Assembly: GCA_022562835.1 (NCBI GenBank)
Contig: JADFOM010000135.1
Span: 1 to 6,948 of the forward strand
Source: Acidobacteriota bacterium
Lineage (GTDB): Bacteria; Actinomycetota; Acidimicrobiia; Acidimicrobiales; SHLQ01
Reading direction: 5' to 3'
DNA length: 6,948 nt
The notes under the pieces: model-generated
What the model was told of the DNA's origin: nothing
Seen by the model: the letters and a program-made list of their open reading frames with translations, nothing else
Databases searched by the model: none
Made by a program: the position numbers and the translations under genes
Part shown: positions 1 through 5,578 of the stretch, piece after piece
Layout: each line of letters begins with the position of its first letter
Position numbering within the stretch: the stretch's first letter is position 1

Positions 1-1
1 A

Positions 2-250
2 GCTGGCGAGGGCGGCGGTTCCATCGAGGCGTTCGTCAACGGCTTCCGATCGATGTTCGATCTTGAGTTCCGCGTACTCGACTACCACGAACACGCGATC
101 GGCTCAGGAGCCGACGCCCGAGCGGTTTCTTACTGTGAACTCAAGGTTGGCGGCAACGAACTGTGGGGTGTCGGCATCCATTCCGACATCGTCACCGCTT
201 CACTGCACGCCATCGTGTCGGGAATCAACCGCTCCACAGAACAGGCCTGA
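2..250 (+). CDS. leuA: 2-isopropylmalate synthase, C-terminal fragment (partial at left edge)
   Basis: This is the last 82 codons of a gene that begins before the window. The enzyme condenses acetyl-CoA with 2-oxoisovalerate in the first committed step of leucine synthesis in the cytoplasm. The visible part is the C-terminal LeuA allosteric domain, which binds leucine for feedback control. It shows the family pattern of actinobacterial LeuA: 'VLDYHEHAIGSGADARAVSYCELKV', then 'WGVGIHSDIVTASLHAIVSGINR'. These match the usual VLDYYEHA, DAQAAAYVE and WGVGI..N/SIVTASL.A..SA.NR blocks (recalled, not searched). The catalytic TIM barrel lies outside the window, so a related citramalate synthase is not strictly excluded, but the WGVGI block favours LeuA. 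The reading frame is open to position 2 and stops with TGA at 248-250. Confidence 0.88.
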   Translation, partial: AGEGGGSIEAFVNGFRSMFDLEFRVLDYHEHAIGSGADARAVSYCELKVGGNELWGVGIHSDIVTASLHAIVSGINRSTEQA

Positions 251-261
251 GACACTTCTGG

Positions 262-293
262 CTCTGTCGGCACGGGGTACAGCGCCGACAGAG
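262..293. terminator. Hairpin between convergent leuA and RCC1-repeat genes
   Basis: CTCTGTCGGC (262-271) and GCCGACAGAG (284-293) form a perfect 10-bp stem around a 12-base loop. After one G.G mismatch (261/294), three more pairs follow (258-260 with 295-297). It starts 11 bases after the leuA stop and ends 13 bases before the stop of the opposite-strand gene, which is where a bidirectional terminator would sit. Neither strand carries a T-run after the stem, so it is not a classical intrinsic terminator. T-less hairpins are commonly proposed as terminators in actinobacteria. The structure is read directly; its role is inferred. Confidence 0.6.
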
Positions 294-306
294 GCAGCCG
301 GTGTCG

Positions 307-1887
307 TCACGAAACGAGTGCGGGTGTCGAGCGACTGACATTTGTGCCGTCGCCGAGCTGCCCGGCGATGTTGCGTCCCCAGCACGACACCCGTCCGCTC
401 GGGAGAAGGGCGCAGCTGTGATCTCCACCGCCCGTGACAGCCACTGCCTTTGAGACCCCGGCGACACCTACCGGTTTGGTCCGCAGAACCGTCGTGCCAT
501 CACCCAGCTGCCCGTAGCTGTTCAATCCCCAGCACTTCTCCGCGCCATTGGCGAGCAGTGCGCAAGCGTGGTTCTCACCCGCTGCGACCAACGTCGCATT
601 CGACACACCGAACGCCAACACCGGTGACGTCCGGGTACTCAGGGTTCCGTCACCCAGTTGGCCGTCGGAGTTCAAGCCCCAACACTTCACCCGACCATCG
701 CCAAGCGCCACACAGTTGTGGAAGTCCCCGGCGGACAGAGACACGGCGTTGGACACTCCGGACACGGGCACCGGCGTCTTCGAATTGGTCGTGGACCCAT
801 TGCCCAAACGACCGCTGCCATTGTTACCCCAACATCGTGCCTTGCCATTTTGTAGCGCCGCGCATGTGTGATTCTCACCAACCGCTACCGACGATGCGTT
901 CGACAGACCGACGACCCGTACCGCTGAGGTTCGATCCTTCACGGTGCCGTCGCCCAGCTGACCCGCAGAGTTTTTCCCCCAACACTTCACCCGACCGTCA
1001 CCGCGCAATGCGCACGAGTGAAAGTCCCCAGCGGACACAGCTACAGCGTTCGTCATGCCGACTACGGCTACCGGCAGATTTCGATTCGTTCTTGTGCCAT
1101 CACCCAATCTGCCTTCTTCGTTCCGCCCCCAGCACCTGACTCCCCCACCGCGGAGAATCGCGCAGGTGTGGAAATCCCCGGCATCGACCGCAACAGCGTT
1201 TGACAGACCCACGACCGCCACAGCCAGATTGTTATCCGCTGTCGTGCCATCACCCAGCTGACCATAGGAGTTCTTCCCCCAGCAATTCACACCGCCATCG
1301 TTGAGCACAGCGCAGGTGTGTTGATCCCCGGCATCGAGCTGGACGACTCCGCGGACCGGTGGAGCCACGCTGGACGATCCGCGAAACCAACCCATGACGT
1401 CTGCGACCAGGTGTGTGGTGCCCGAATTGTTGAACAACGACACCTTGCCACCGGCACCGACCTTCGCGATCACCAAATTGGGTGTCACCTGACCAGCCAC
1501 CATGTTCAAATTCGATGCCAAGGGCCTCTTCGTGCCACTCGGATACACCGTCACAAACGACGCCGCCGACGGCTCGGTCACCGTCACGTTCAAAACAACA
1601 GCACCAACACCAGACGCCGGCACACCCCCACGACCAGTCACCTGCAACTCAACAACACCCTGAGCACCAACCACACCAACAGGAGCACCATTACCAACCC
1701 GCGTATCCAACAACCGCGAAGGACTCAACGACACATAGTCGCTGCTAGAGGACGTCAAAGCGCCGGCCGTTGGTTCTGGGCCAGCGGCTACCGCGGTCTG
1801 TGATGGATGAGCCACTGTAAGTAGCAGCATGAACGATCCGACGACGACCGCGACCCGCCACAACCTTGTGTTATCAATGAAAACCAT
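307..1887 (-). CDS. Secreted seven-unit RCC1-repeat (beta-propeller) protein
   Basis: Predicted 526-residue exported protein of unknown function. Residues 1-35 look like a Sec signal peptide: a basic N-region (TRLWR), a hydrophobic core (VAVVVGSFMLLLTVA) and an AVAA|G-type cleavage site. Residues about 50-170 form an unassigned, probably beta-rich domain beginning 'YVSLSPSRLLDTR' and ending 'HLVADVMGWF'. Residues 181-526 are seven RCC1-type units of exactly 50 residues, the last being 46. Each carries GxxH-x-C, then C-W-G-x-N, then G-x-LG-(D/N)-G. Seven units match a closed seven-bladed propeller. All 14 cysteines of the mature protein fall in these units, two per unit and 10 apart (192/202, 242/252 and so on), suggesting disulfides in an exported protein. 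There is no C-terminal anchor or sorting motif. RCC1-like propellers usually mediate protein binding; the partner here is unknown. The ATG at 1887 is chosen because the signal peptide starts there and a -10 element lies just upstream. A GTG at 1947 would add 20 unlikely residues. Confidence 0.85.
   Translation of the reverse strand: MVFIDNTRLWRVAVVVGSFMLLLTVAHPSQTAVAAGPEPTAGALTSSSSDYVSLSPSRLLDTRVGNGAPVGVVGAQGVVELQVTGRGGVPASGVGAVVLNVTVTEPSAASFVTVYPSGTKRPLASNLNMVAGQVTPNLVIAKVGAGGKVSLFNNSGTTHLVADVMGWFRGSSSVAPPVRGVVQLDAGDQHTCAVLNDGGVNCWGKNSYGQLGDGTTADNNLAVAVVGLSNAVAVDAGDFHTCAILRGGGVRCWGRNEEGRLGDGTRTNRNLPVAVVGMTNAVAVSAGDFHSCALRGDGRVKCWGKNSAGQLGDGTVKDRTSAVRVVGLSNASSVAVGENHTCAALQNGKARCWGNNGSGRLGNGSTTNSKTPVPVSGVSNAVSLSAGDFHNCVALGDGRVKCWGLNSDGQLGDGTLSTRTSPVLAFGVSNATLVAAGENHACALLANGAEKCWGLNSYGQLGDGTTVLRTKPVGVAGVSKAVAVTGGGDHSCALLPSGRVSCWGRNIAGQLGDGTNVSRSTPALVS
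310..1347 (-). repeat. Seven in-frame RCC1 coding repeats, exact 150-bp period
   Basis: The units, in transcript order, are 1198-1347, 1048-1197, 898-1047, 748-897, 598-747, 448-597 and 310-447 (truncated to 138 bp). The DNA coding for the 'QLGDG' segment recurs at + strand positions ending 360, 510, 660, 810, 960, 1110 and 1260. All six intervals are exactly 150 bp, with no indel. Units 3 and 5 share 34 of 50 residues and an identical 20-bp block (677-696 and 977-996). Units 4 and 6 share the variant 'GENH' where units 2, 3 and 5 have 'GDFH'. This suggests that a two-unit block was duplicated. Confidence 0.9.
1591..1737 (-). other. Segment of anomalous codon use inside the RCC1-repeat gene
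   Basis: Residues 51-99 (49 codons) of the secreted protein end only in T (29) or G (20). Not one codon ends in C or A. On the + strand the stretch is correspondingly rich in A and C. The preceding codons (signal peptide and linker, for example GCC, GGC, ACC) and the neighbouring genes use C-ending codons freely. The change is abrupt at the first residue of the N-terminal domain and fades gradually after about residue 100. I read this as a module with its own history, for example transfer or conversion among paralogs, but this is inference. Confidence 0.75.
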
Positions 1888-1901
1888 GACTAATTCTAGT
1901 C
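1888..1901. repeat. Short inverted repeat over the -10 of the RCC1-repeat gene
   Basis: GACTA (1888-1892), four spacer bases (ATTC), then TAGTC (1897-1901) form a perfect 5+5 inverted repeat. It covers the candidate -10 (1893-1898) and abuts the ATG at 1887. It could be a small operator or chance; a repeat this short has little weight alone. Confidence 0.35.
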
Positions 1902-1922
1902 TCCACACCACCAACGGTTCAA
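1893..1922 (-). promoter_or_regulatory. Candidate leaderless promoter of the RCC1-repeat gene
   Basis: On the minus strand, TTGAAC (1917-1922, 4 of 6 to TTGACA) is followed after 18 bases by TAGAAT (1893-1898, 5 of 6 to TATAAT). Only five bases separate the -10 from the ATG at 1887. Transcription would therefore start at or next to the A of the start codon, giving a leaderless mRNA, a common arrangement in actinobacteria. This supports the 1887 start and suggests the gene is transcribed independently of the upstream etfBA operon on the same strand. A GGAG 13 bases before the ATG (minus strand) is an alternative, but its spacing is long for a ribosome site. Confidence 0.55.
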
Positions 1923-1930
1923 ATCCATAC

Positions 1931-1950
1931 ACATCACACAACATCACACA
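1931..1950. repeat. Perfect 10-bp tandem repeat upstream of the RCC1-gene promoter
   Basis: ACATCACACA occurs twice back to back (1931-1940 and 1941-1950); on the coding strand it reads TGTGTGATGT twice. It ends 8 bases upstream of the candidate -35, at about -44 to -63 from the predicted start of transcription. The period is one helical turn, so a protein bound to both copies would sit on one DNA face, as activators commonly do. The repeat is observed; an operator function is inferred. Confidence 0.5.
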
Positions 1951-1980
1951 TTAGTGACTGAGATGAACTGCAGCGTGTTC

Positions 1981-1994
1981 GGCGCTAACGCGCC
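1981..1994 (-). terminator. Small hairpin overlapping the etfA stop codon
   Basis: GGCGC (1981-1985) and GCGCC (1990-1994) form a 5-bp GC stem around the four-base loop TAAC, spanning the etfA stop (1985-1987). No T-run follows on the minus strand. It could contribute to ending etfBA transcription, but the stem is short and it may be chance. Confidence 0.25.
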
Positions 1995-2953
1995 TTGATG
2001 GCCTCAATTAACTTAGGGAGCACCTTGTGCACGTCCCCGATGACACCGAGATCGGCTACACCAAAGATCGGTGCTTCGGGGTCCTTGTTGATCGCGATGA
2101 TGTTGTTTGAGCCCTTCATGCCCACCAGGTGCTGGGTTGCGCCCGAGATGCCCGCTGCGATGTACACCGCAGGCTTGACGACCTTGCCAGTCTGTCCCAC
2201 CTGATAGCTGTAGGGCACCCAACCTGCATCGACGATCGCTCGTGATGCTCCAGCAGCTCCGTTGAGCAACTTGGAAAGGGTCTCGATCATCTCGTACTTC
2301 TCGGCCTCGCCCAGTCCACGTCCGCCGGATACGACCACTGCGGCCTCGTCGAGCTTTGGTCCGTCACTCTCCTCGACGAAACGATCGATGATCGTCGCAG
2401 CCCCTGCAGCTCCCATGTCGGGAACTTCGAGGGTCGAAACGGTCGCTGCGCCGCCACCAGCGGGCTCGGCCGTGAACGACTTCGGCCGAATCAAGAAGAT
2501 CGCAGTCTTGTCGGAAGTAAACACCGTGCGTACGTTCGTGGTACCGCCGAACACAGGTTCTGTACCGACGAGTCGATCGCCGTCGAGGTCCAGATCGACA
2601 ACATTGGTTATGACGGGCGCGTCGACCTTGACCGAAAGACGACCAGCTACGTCGCGACCCTCATAGGTCGTACCGAGCAGAACCGCATCCGGTCCTGTTC
2701 CTGCGGCTACCGACGCGGCTATCGCCGAGGCGACAGCGACGCCGGAAAGCTTTCCGCCGAGATCGCCCGTGGCGTGCACCGCGCTGGCGCCGTGTTCGCC
2801 AAGTTCTGCTGCGATCGCGTCCGCGTCGCCGCCGCCGTACACGACCTCAACCGTGTCGGCAATCTCGCGTGCCTTTGCAAGCATTTCGAGTGTGATGGTC
2901 GCAACGGTGCCGTCTTCGGCTTCTCCGTAGACCCAGATTTTTCCTAGTCCCAT
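1985..2953 (-). CDS. etfA: Electron transfer flavoprotein, alpha subunit
   Basis: A 322-residue subunit of the cytoplasmic EtfAB heterodimer, which takes electrons from acyl-CoA and related dehydrogenases and passes them to the membrane ETF:quinone oxidoreductase. The N-terminal half (1-160, 'MGLGKIWVYGEAEDG', 'VLLGTTYEGRDVAGRLSVKV') is the ETF alpha/beta domain. The C-terminal half binds FAD: 'VVVSGGRGLG' (207-215), 'SRAIVDAGWVPYSYQVGQTGKVV' (238-259) and the family signature around 'YIAAGISGATQHLVGMKGS', running on to 'IIAINKDPEAPIF' (264-297). Length is usual for bacterial EtfA. The ATG at 2953 is chosen for its GGGAGG ribosome site and canonical N-terminus; the open frame runs further upstream, but only through etfB in another frame. 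It follows etfB by 19 bases, so the two form an operon. Confidence 0.96.
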   Translation of the reverse strand: MGLGKIWVYGEAEDGTVATITLEMLAKAREIADTVEVVYGGGDADAIAAELGEHGASAVHATGDLGGKLSGVAVASAIAASVAAGTGPDAVLLGTTYEGRDVAGRLSVKVDAPVITNVVDLDLDGDRLVGTEPVFGGTTNVRTVFTSDKTAIFLIRPKSFTAEPAGGGAATVSTLEVPDMGAAGAATIIDRFVEESDGPKLDEAAVVVSGGRGLGEAEKYEMIETLSKLLNGAAGASRAIVDAGWVPYSYQVGQTGKVVKPAVYIAAGISGATQHLVGMKGSNNIIAINKDPEAPIFGVADLGVIGDVHKVLPKLIEAIKAR

Positions 2954-2962
2954 TTTCGTAAT

Positions 2963-2968
2963 CCTCCC
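2963..2968 (-). promoter_or_regulatory. Ribosome binding site of etfA
   Basis: GGGAGG on the minus strand, 9 bases before the ATG at 2953. It lies between the etfB stop (2973) and the etfA start and fixes the start codon of etfA. Confidence 0.8.
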
Positions 2969-2972
2969 GGCC

Positions 2973-3752
2973 CTACAGAACCTTGAGCTCTTCGAGGAAA
3001 CTGATGATGCGCTCGTGCGCCTCGCCCTCGTCTTCGATGATTTCTCCGGCTTCTCGCTCTTCTGCGCGGTCGATGCCGATAATTTCTTGGCGTGCTCCGG
3101 ACCAGCCCACGGCATCTGTCTCGATGCCGAGGTCCGCACAGGTGACTTCGTCGACAGGCTTGGATTTGGCCGCCATGATGCCCTTGAACGACGGGTAGCG
3201 AGGCTCGACAACACCGGCGGTGACCGACACCACACACGGCATTGGACATTCGACCTCAAGGTAGCCCGTCTCGGTCTGGCGTTTGACCGCGACGGTCGAT
3301 CCGCTGATGTTTATCTCCTTGGCAAAGGTGACCGACGGCAGACCGAGCAGCTCGGCGATCTGTGCAGGAACGGTGCCGGTGTAGCCATCGGACGACTCGG
3401 TCGCGGTGATGATTAGGTCGGCTTCGGTTCGGCCGATCGCCTTCGCAAGCACCTTGGCAGTGCTGAGCGAATCGCTTCCAGCGAGAGCTTCGTCGCTGAC
3501 GAGAACAGCGCCAGCGGCCCCCATTGCGAGAGCCGTGCGTAGACCGCTGACCTCGTTGTTCGGAGCCATCGAGACGAGGGTGACGTCACCGCCACCCGCG
3601 CTATCAACAAGCTGAAGGGCCATTTCGACTCCATAGGAATCCGACTCGTCCAAGATGAGCTTGACGTCCCGCTTGAGCGTTTTGCTCTCGGGATCAAGTT
3701 CACCAGGATCGGCTGGATCTGGAATCTGTTTCACACAGACAACGACATTCAT
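2973..3752 (-). CDS. etfB: Electron transfer flavoprotein, beta subunit
   Basis: A 259-residue partner of EtfA. It begins with the canonical 'MNVVVCVKQIPDP' and carries the AMP/nucleotide-binding stretch 'ATESSDGYTGTVPAQIAELLGLPSV' (117-141). The ETF-beta signature 'VKRQTETGYLEVECPMPCVVSV' lies at 156-177. The C-terminal tail 'ERIISFLEELKVL' resembles the arm that wraps EtfA. Length is normal. The group is probably the one served by acyl-CoA dehydrogenases rather than the bifurcating FixAB type, judged from the motif style only. The open frame continues upstream to 4424, but that extension runs antisense to the lipid kinase and is not family-like. No purine-rich ribosome site precedes the ATG at 3752 and no clear TAnnnT sits at leaderless distance, so its initiation signal is unresolved. 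It is the first gene of etfB-etfA. Confidence 0.96.
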   Translation of the reverse strand: MNVVVCVKQIPDPADPGELDPESKTLKRDVKLILDESDSYGVEMALQLVDSAGGGDVTLVSMAPNNEVSGLRTALAMGAAGAVLVSDEALAGSDSLSTAKVLAKAIGRTEADLIITATESSDGYTGTVPAQIAELLGLPSVTFAKEINISGSTVAVKRQTETGYLEVECPMPCVVSVTAGVVEPRYPSFKGIMAAKSKPVDEVTCADLGIETDAVGWSGARQEIIGIDRAEEREAGEIIEDEGEAHERIISFLEELKVL

Positions 3753-3833
3753 GTTTGGCAGTCTGGCGACAAAAGTGCCGACTTCAAAGTTGTTGCCTTG
3801 TGGATTTCCTCGAACGATCGGCGCCGAGCGGTT

Positions 3834-3863
3834 CGACCCGGCCCACGAGCCCTTTGGTACGGT
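3834..3863 (+). promoter_or_regulatory. Candidate promoter of the lipid kinase gene
   Basis: TCGACC (3834-3839, 4 of 6 to TTGACA), an 18-base spacer, then TACGGT (3858-3863, TAnnnT type). Six bases separate the -10 from the TTG at 3870, again allowing leaderless transcription. GGTGG (3861-3865) could instead act as a ribosome site, but only four bases before the TTG. The two readings cannot be separated from sequence alone. Confidence 0.3.
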
Positions 3864-3869
3864 GGATGT

Positions 3870-4796
3870 TTGCAGGTTCTTCTGATCGTCAACCCAACAG
3901 CCTCCTCGGTTACGGCTCGCACGCGCGTCGTGATTCAAAAAGCGTTGTCGGCCGATCATGACCTGACGGTCGCCGAGACCAGCCGGCGTGGCCACGCGGC
4001 GCGACTCGCGCAGGGAGCGGCGAACGCCGGAGCCAACGTGGTCGTTGTGCTCGGAGGTGATGGAACCCTCAACGAGGCGGCGAACGGACTCGTAGGAACC
4101 GACACAGCGCTCGCCCCCCTGCCAGGCGGATCCACCAATGTGTTTGCGCGTACGCTCGGCCTGCCCGATGAGCCCACCGAGGCGACCGGTGCACTGCTCA
4201 ATTCGCTCGACGAGCGCGCCATCACCTCGGTCGGCCTCGGTTCTGTCAACGGGCGCTATTTTCTGTTCCACTGCGGTGTCGGGTTCGACGCCGCAGTTGT
4301 TGAGCAGGTCGAGAAGCGCGGAGGCCTGAAACGTTACGCTGGGCACCCACTGTTCATCTATTCCGCCTTCGACACCTGGCTGCGCCAGTTCGATCACAAG
4401 AACCCGCTCTTCGCCGTTCACCACTCTGACGGCAGTGTCGTCAACGACGGATTCTTCACGCTCTGCATGAACACGAATCCGTACACCTATCTGGGCAACA
4501 CGCCACTCGATGTTGCTCCCGACGCGAGCCTCGACCGACCGCTGGTGGTCCTGACAATTCGCAAACTGTCGGCCGCGGCTCTGAGCTCCCTGGCGGTCGC
4601 CGCCCTTCGGCGCGGCAACGGACTCGCTTCACATCGCCGGGTCGACTACCGCACGGATGTCGAGTCGGCCGTGCTGAAGGGCTTTCGGCCGATGCCATAT
4701 CAGGTCGACGGGGACTTCCTCGGCGCGGTCGACGAGTTGCGATTCACGTGGCGACGCGATGCCCTTCGGCTCGTCGTTCCCCTCGACGGCATCTAG
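3870..4796 (+). CDS. Diacylglycerol/lipid kinase family protein (DAGK catalytic domain, YegS/LCB5 type)
   Basis: A 308-residue soluble lipid kinase, predicted to phosphorylate a lipid alcohol such as diacylglycerol to phosphatidate with ATP at the inner membrane face. The opening 'QVLLIVNPTAS' is the typical N-terminal strand and loop. 'VVVVLGGDGTLNEAANGL' carries the GGDGT nucleotide-binding hallmark (62-66), and 'LAPLPGGSTNVFARTLGLP' (about 85-103) is the second conserved block. The C-terminal beta domain ends 'YQVDGDFLGAVDELRFTWRRDALRLVVP', as in the family. No signal peptide or membrane segment is seen. TTG at 3870 is the chosen start because it places the N-terminus exactly at the family start; an in-frame ATG at 3798 would add 24 unlike, arginine-rich residues. 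It is divergent from etfB and tail to tail with the phosphodiesterase. The exact lipid substrate cannot be read. Confidence 0.9.
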   Translation: MQVLLIVNPTASSVTARTRVVIQKALSADHDLTVAETSRRGHAARLAQGAANAGANVVVVLGGDGTLNEAANGLVGTDTALAPLPGGSTNVFARTLGLPDEPTEATGALLNSLDERAITSVGLGSVNGRYFLFHCGVGFDAAVVEQVEKRGGLKRYAGHPLFIYSAFDTWLRQFDHKNPLFAVHHSDGSVVNDGFFTLCMNTNPYTYLGNTPLDVAPDASLDRPLVVLTIRKLSAAALSSLAVAALRRGNGLASHRRVDYRTDVESAVLKGFRPMPYQVDGDFLGAVDELRFTWRRDALRLVVPLDGI

Positions 4797-4806
4797 ACCG
4801 CGACGC

Positions 4807-5493
4807 TCAGCGCTGATCCAGAACGCTGCGCGCAAGCTTGGGATCGTTTGTGATGATGCCGTCAACGCCAAGCTCCACGAGCGCAGCGATGCGATCGGGC
4901 TCATCCACGGTCCAGACATTTACCGCGAGCCCCGCCTCCGATGCTGCCCTCGTCAGTGCCGCGTCGACGAAGGCCACGTGGGGATGGATTGCGCGGTGCC
5001 CGCGTTCGGCTACCCAGTCGATGAGCTGACGGCGGTCGCCGATGTCGAAGACCAGGAAACCGGTCGGAATCTCGGGATCGATCTGACGTAGCCGATCGAT
5101 ATCGTCCATGTTGAAGGACGAAACCAAGACCTGGTCAAGGGACAGATAGGCGCGAGCAACGCCCGCGACCGCTTCGGCGACACTGTGCTCACTGTCGTAG
5201 TCCGGGTCCTGTGGAAGGTTCTTTATCTCGATGTTCACGCCAAGATCACCGCACGCCTCGAGCGCTTCGACGATAGACGGCACGTGGTTCGGAAGGTCAT
5301 CGGCCTGACAATCGACGATGACGCGGCCGTCGCCAAGATGGGCGTCGTGATGCACGATGAGCACACCATCGGCTGTGCGGCGAACGTCGAGTTCAACCCA
5401 ATCCGCTGCGTGTTCCTGCGCTCCTTCGAACGCGGCGATCGTGTTCTCGGTGTGATCAAATGACGCTCCACGGTGGGCAATGACCAGAGGCAT
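4807..5493 (-). CDS. Glycerophosphodiester phosphodiesterase family protein
   Basis: A 228-residue single-domain TIM-barrel enzyme, predicted to split glycerophosphodiesters into glycerol 3-phosphate and an alcohol. The full catalytic and metal set is visible: H7-R8 in 'VIAHRGAS', 'ENTIAAF' (17-23), E34 and D36 in 'VELDVR', H49 in 'LIVHHD', and E89-x-K91 in 'NIEIKN'. The C-terminal 'VNVWTVDEPDRIAALVELGVDGIITNDP' is the usual last strand block. It lacks a signal peptide, so it probably acts in the cytoplasm on phospholipid breakdown products. The ATG at 5493 is preferred because it gives the canonical 'MPLVIAHRG' with AAGGA 11-12 bases upstream; an ATG at 5505 would have that site touching it. 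It converges on the lipid kinase with a 10-base gap, and both genes concern phospholipid turnover. Confidence 0.92.
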   Translation of the reverse strand: MPLVIAHRGASFDHTENTIAAFEGAQEHAADWVELDVRRTADGVLIVHHDAHLGDGRVIVDCQADDLPNHVPSIVEALEACGDLGVNIEIKNLPQDPDYDSEHSVAEAVAGVARAYLSLDQVLVSSFNMDDIDRLRQIDPEIPTGFLVFDIGDRRQLIDWVAERGHRAIHPHVAFVDAALTRAASEAGLAVNVWTVDEPDRIAALVELGVDGIITNDPKLARSVLDQR

Positions 5494-5549
5494 CTCGCTG
5501 TTCATCCTTGCCGTTCTGGCAGATCGTTGGAACTTCTTTTGCCTACAAC

Positions 5550-5578
5550 TTGCCACTCTCGGTGGGTCGCACTACGTT
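5550..5578 (+). promoter_or_regulatory. Candidate promoter of whiB
   Basis: TTGCCA (5550-5555, 5 of 6 to TTGACA), a 17-base spacer, then TACGTT (5573-5578, keeping the key TA...T). From 5641 to the GTG at 5746 the sequence contains no TA dinucleotide at all, so a sigma-A -10 must lie upstream of that stretch. This pair is the best I find. It would give an untranslated leader of roughly 160 bases containing the palindrome at 5608-5638. Confidence 0.4.

Noticed and set aside
450..1139. A 229-codon open frame on the + strand
   Set aside because: It is antisense to the RCC1 repeats, has the Ser/Pro/Arg/His-rich composition of a shadow frame, mirrors the 150-bp periodicity of the real gene and resembles no family.
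310..1347. CRISPR-like array suggested by regular repeats
   Set aside because: The period is 150 bp, the whole unit is coding and diverged, and there is no short identical repeat alternating with unique spacers.
1888..1947. N-terminal extension of the RCC1-repeat protein from a GTG at 1947
   Set aside because: It would put 20 residues before the signal peptide and would use promoter DNA as coding sequence; the ATG at 1887 fits both the signal peptide and the -10 element.
2954..3259. Upstream extension of etfA to 3259
   Set aside because: It overlaps etfB in another frame on the same strand, has low-complexity Ser/Arg composition, and a good ribosome site marks the ATG at 2953.
3753..4424. 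Upstream extension of etfB through an open frame to 4424
   Set aside because: The extension is antisense to a clear lipid kinase; EtfB begins canonically at 'MNVVVCVKQ' (3752).
5494..5556. N-terminal extension of the phosphodiesterase to 5556
   Set aside because: The added 'MASCRQKKFQRSARTARMNSE' is unlike the family start, which is 'MPLVIAHRG'; the ribosome site fits the ATG at 5493.
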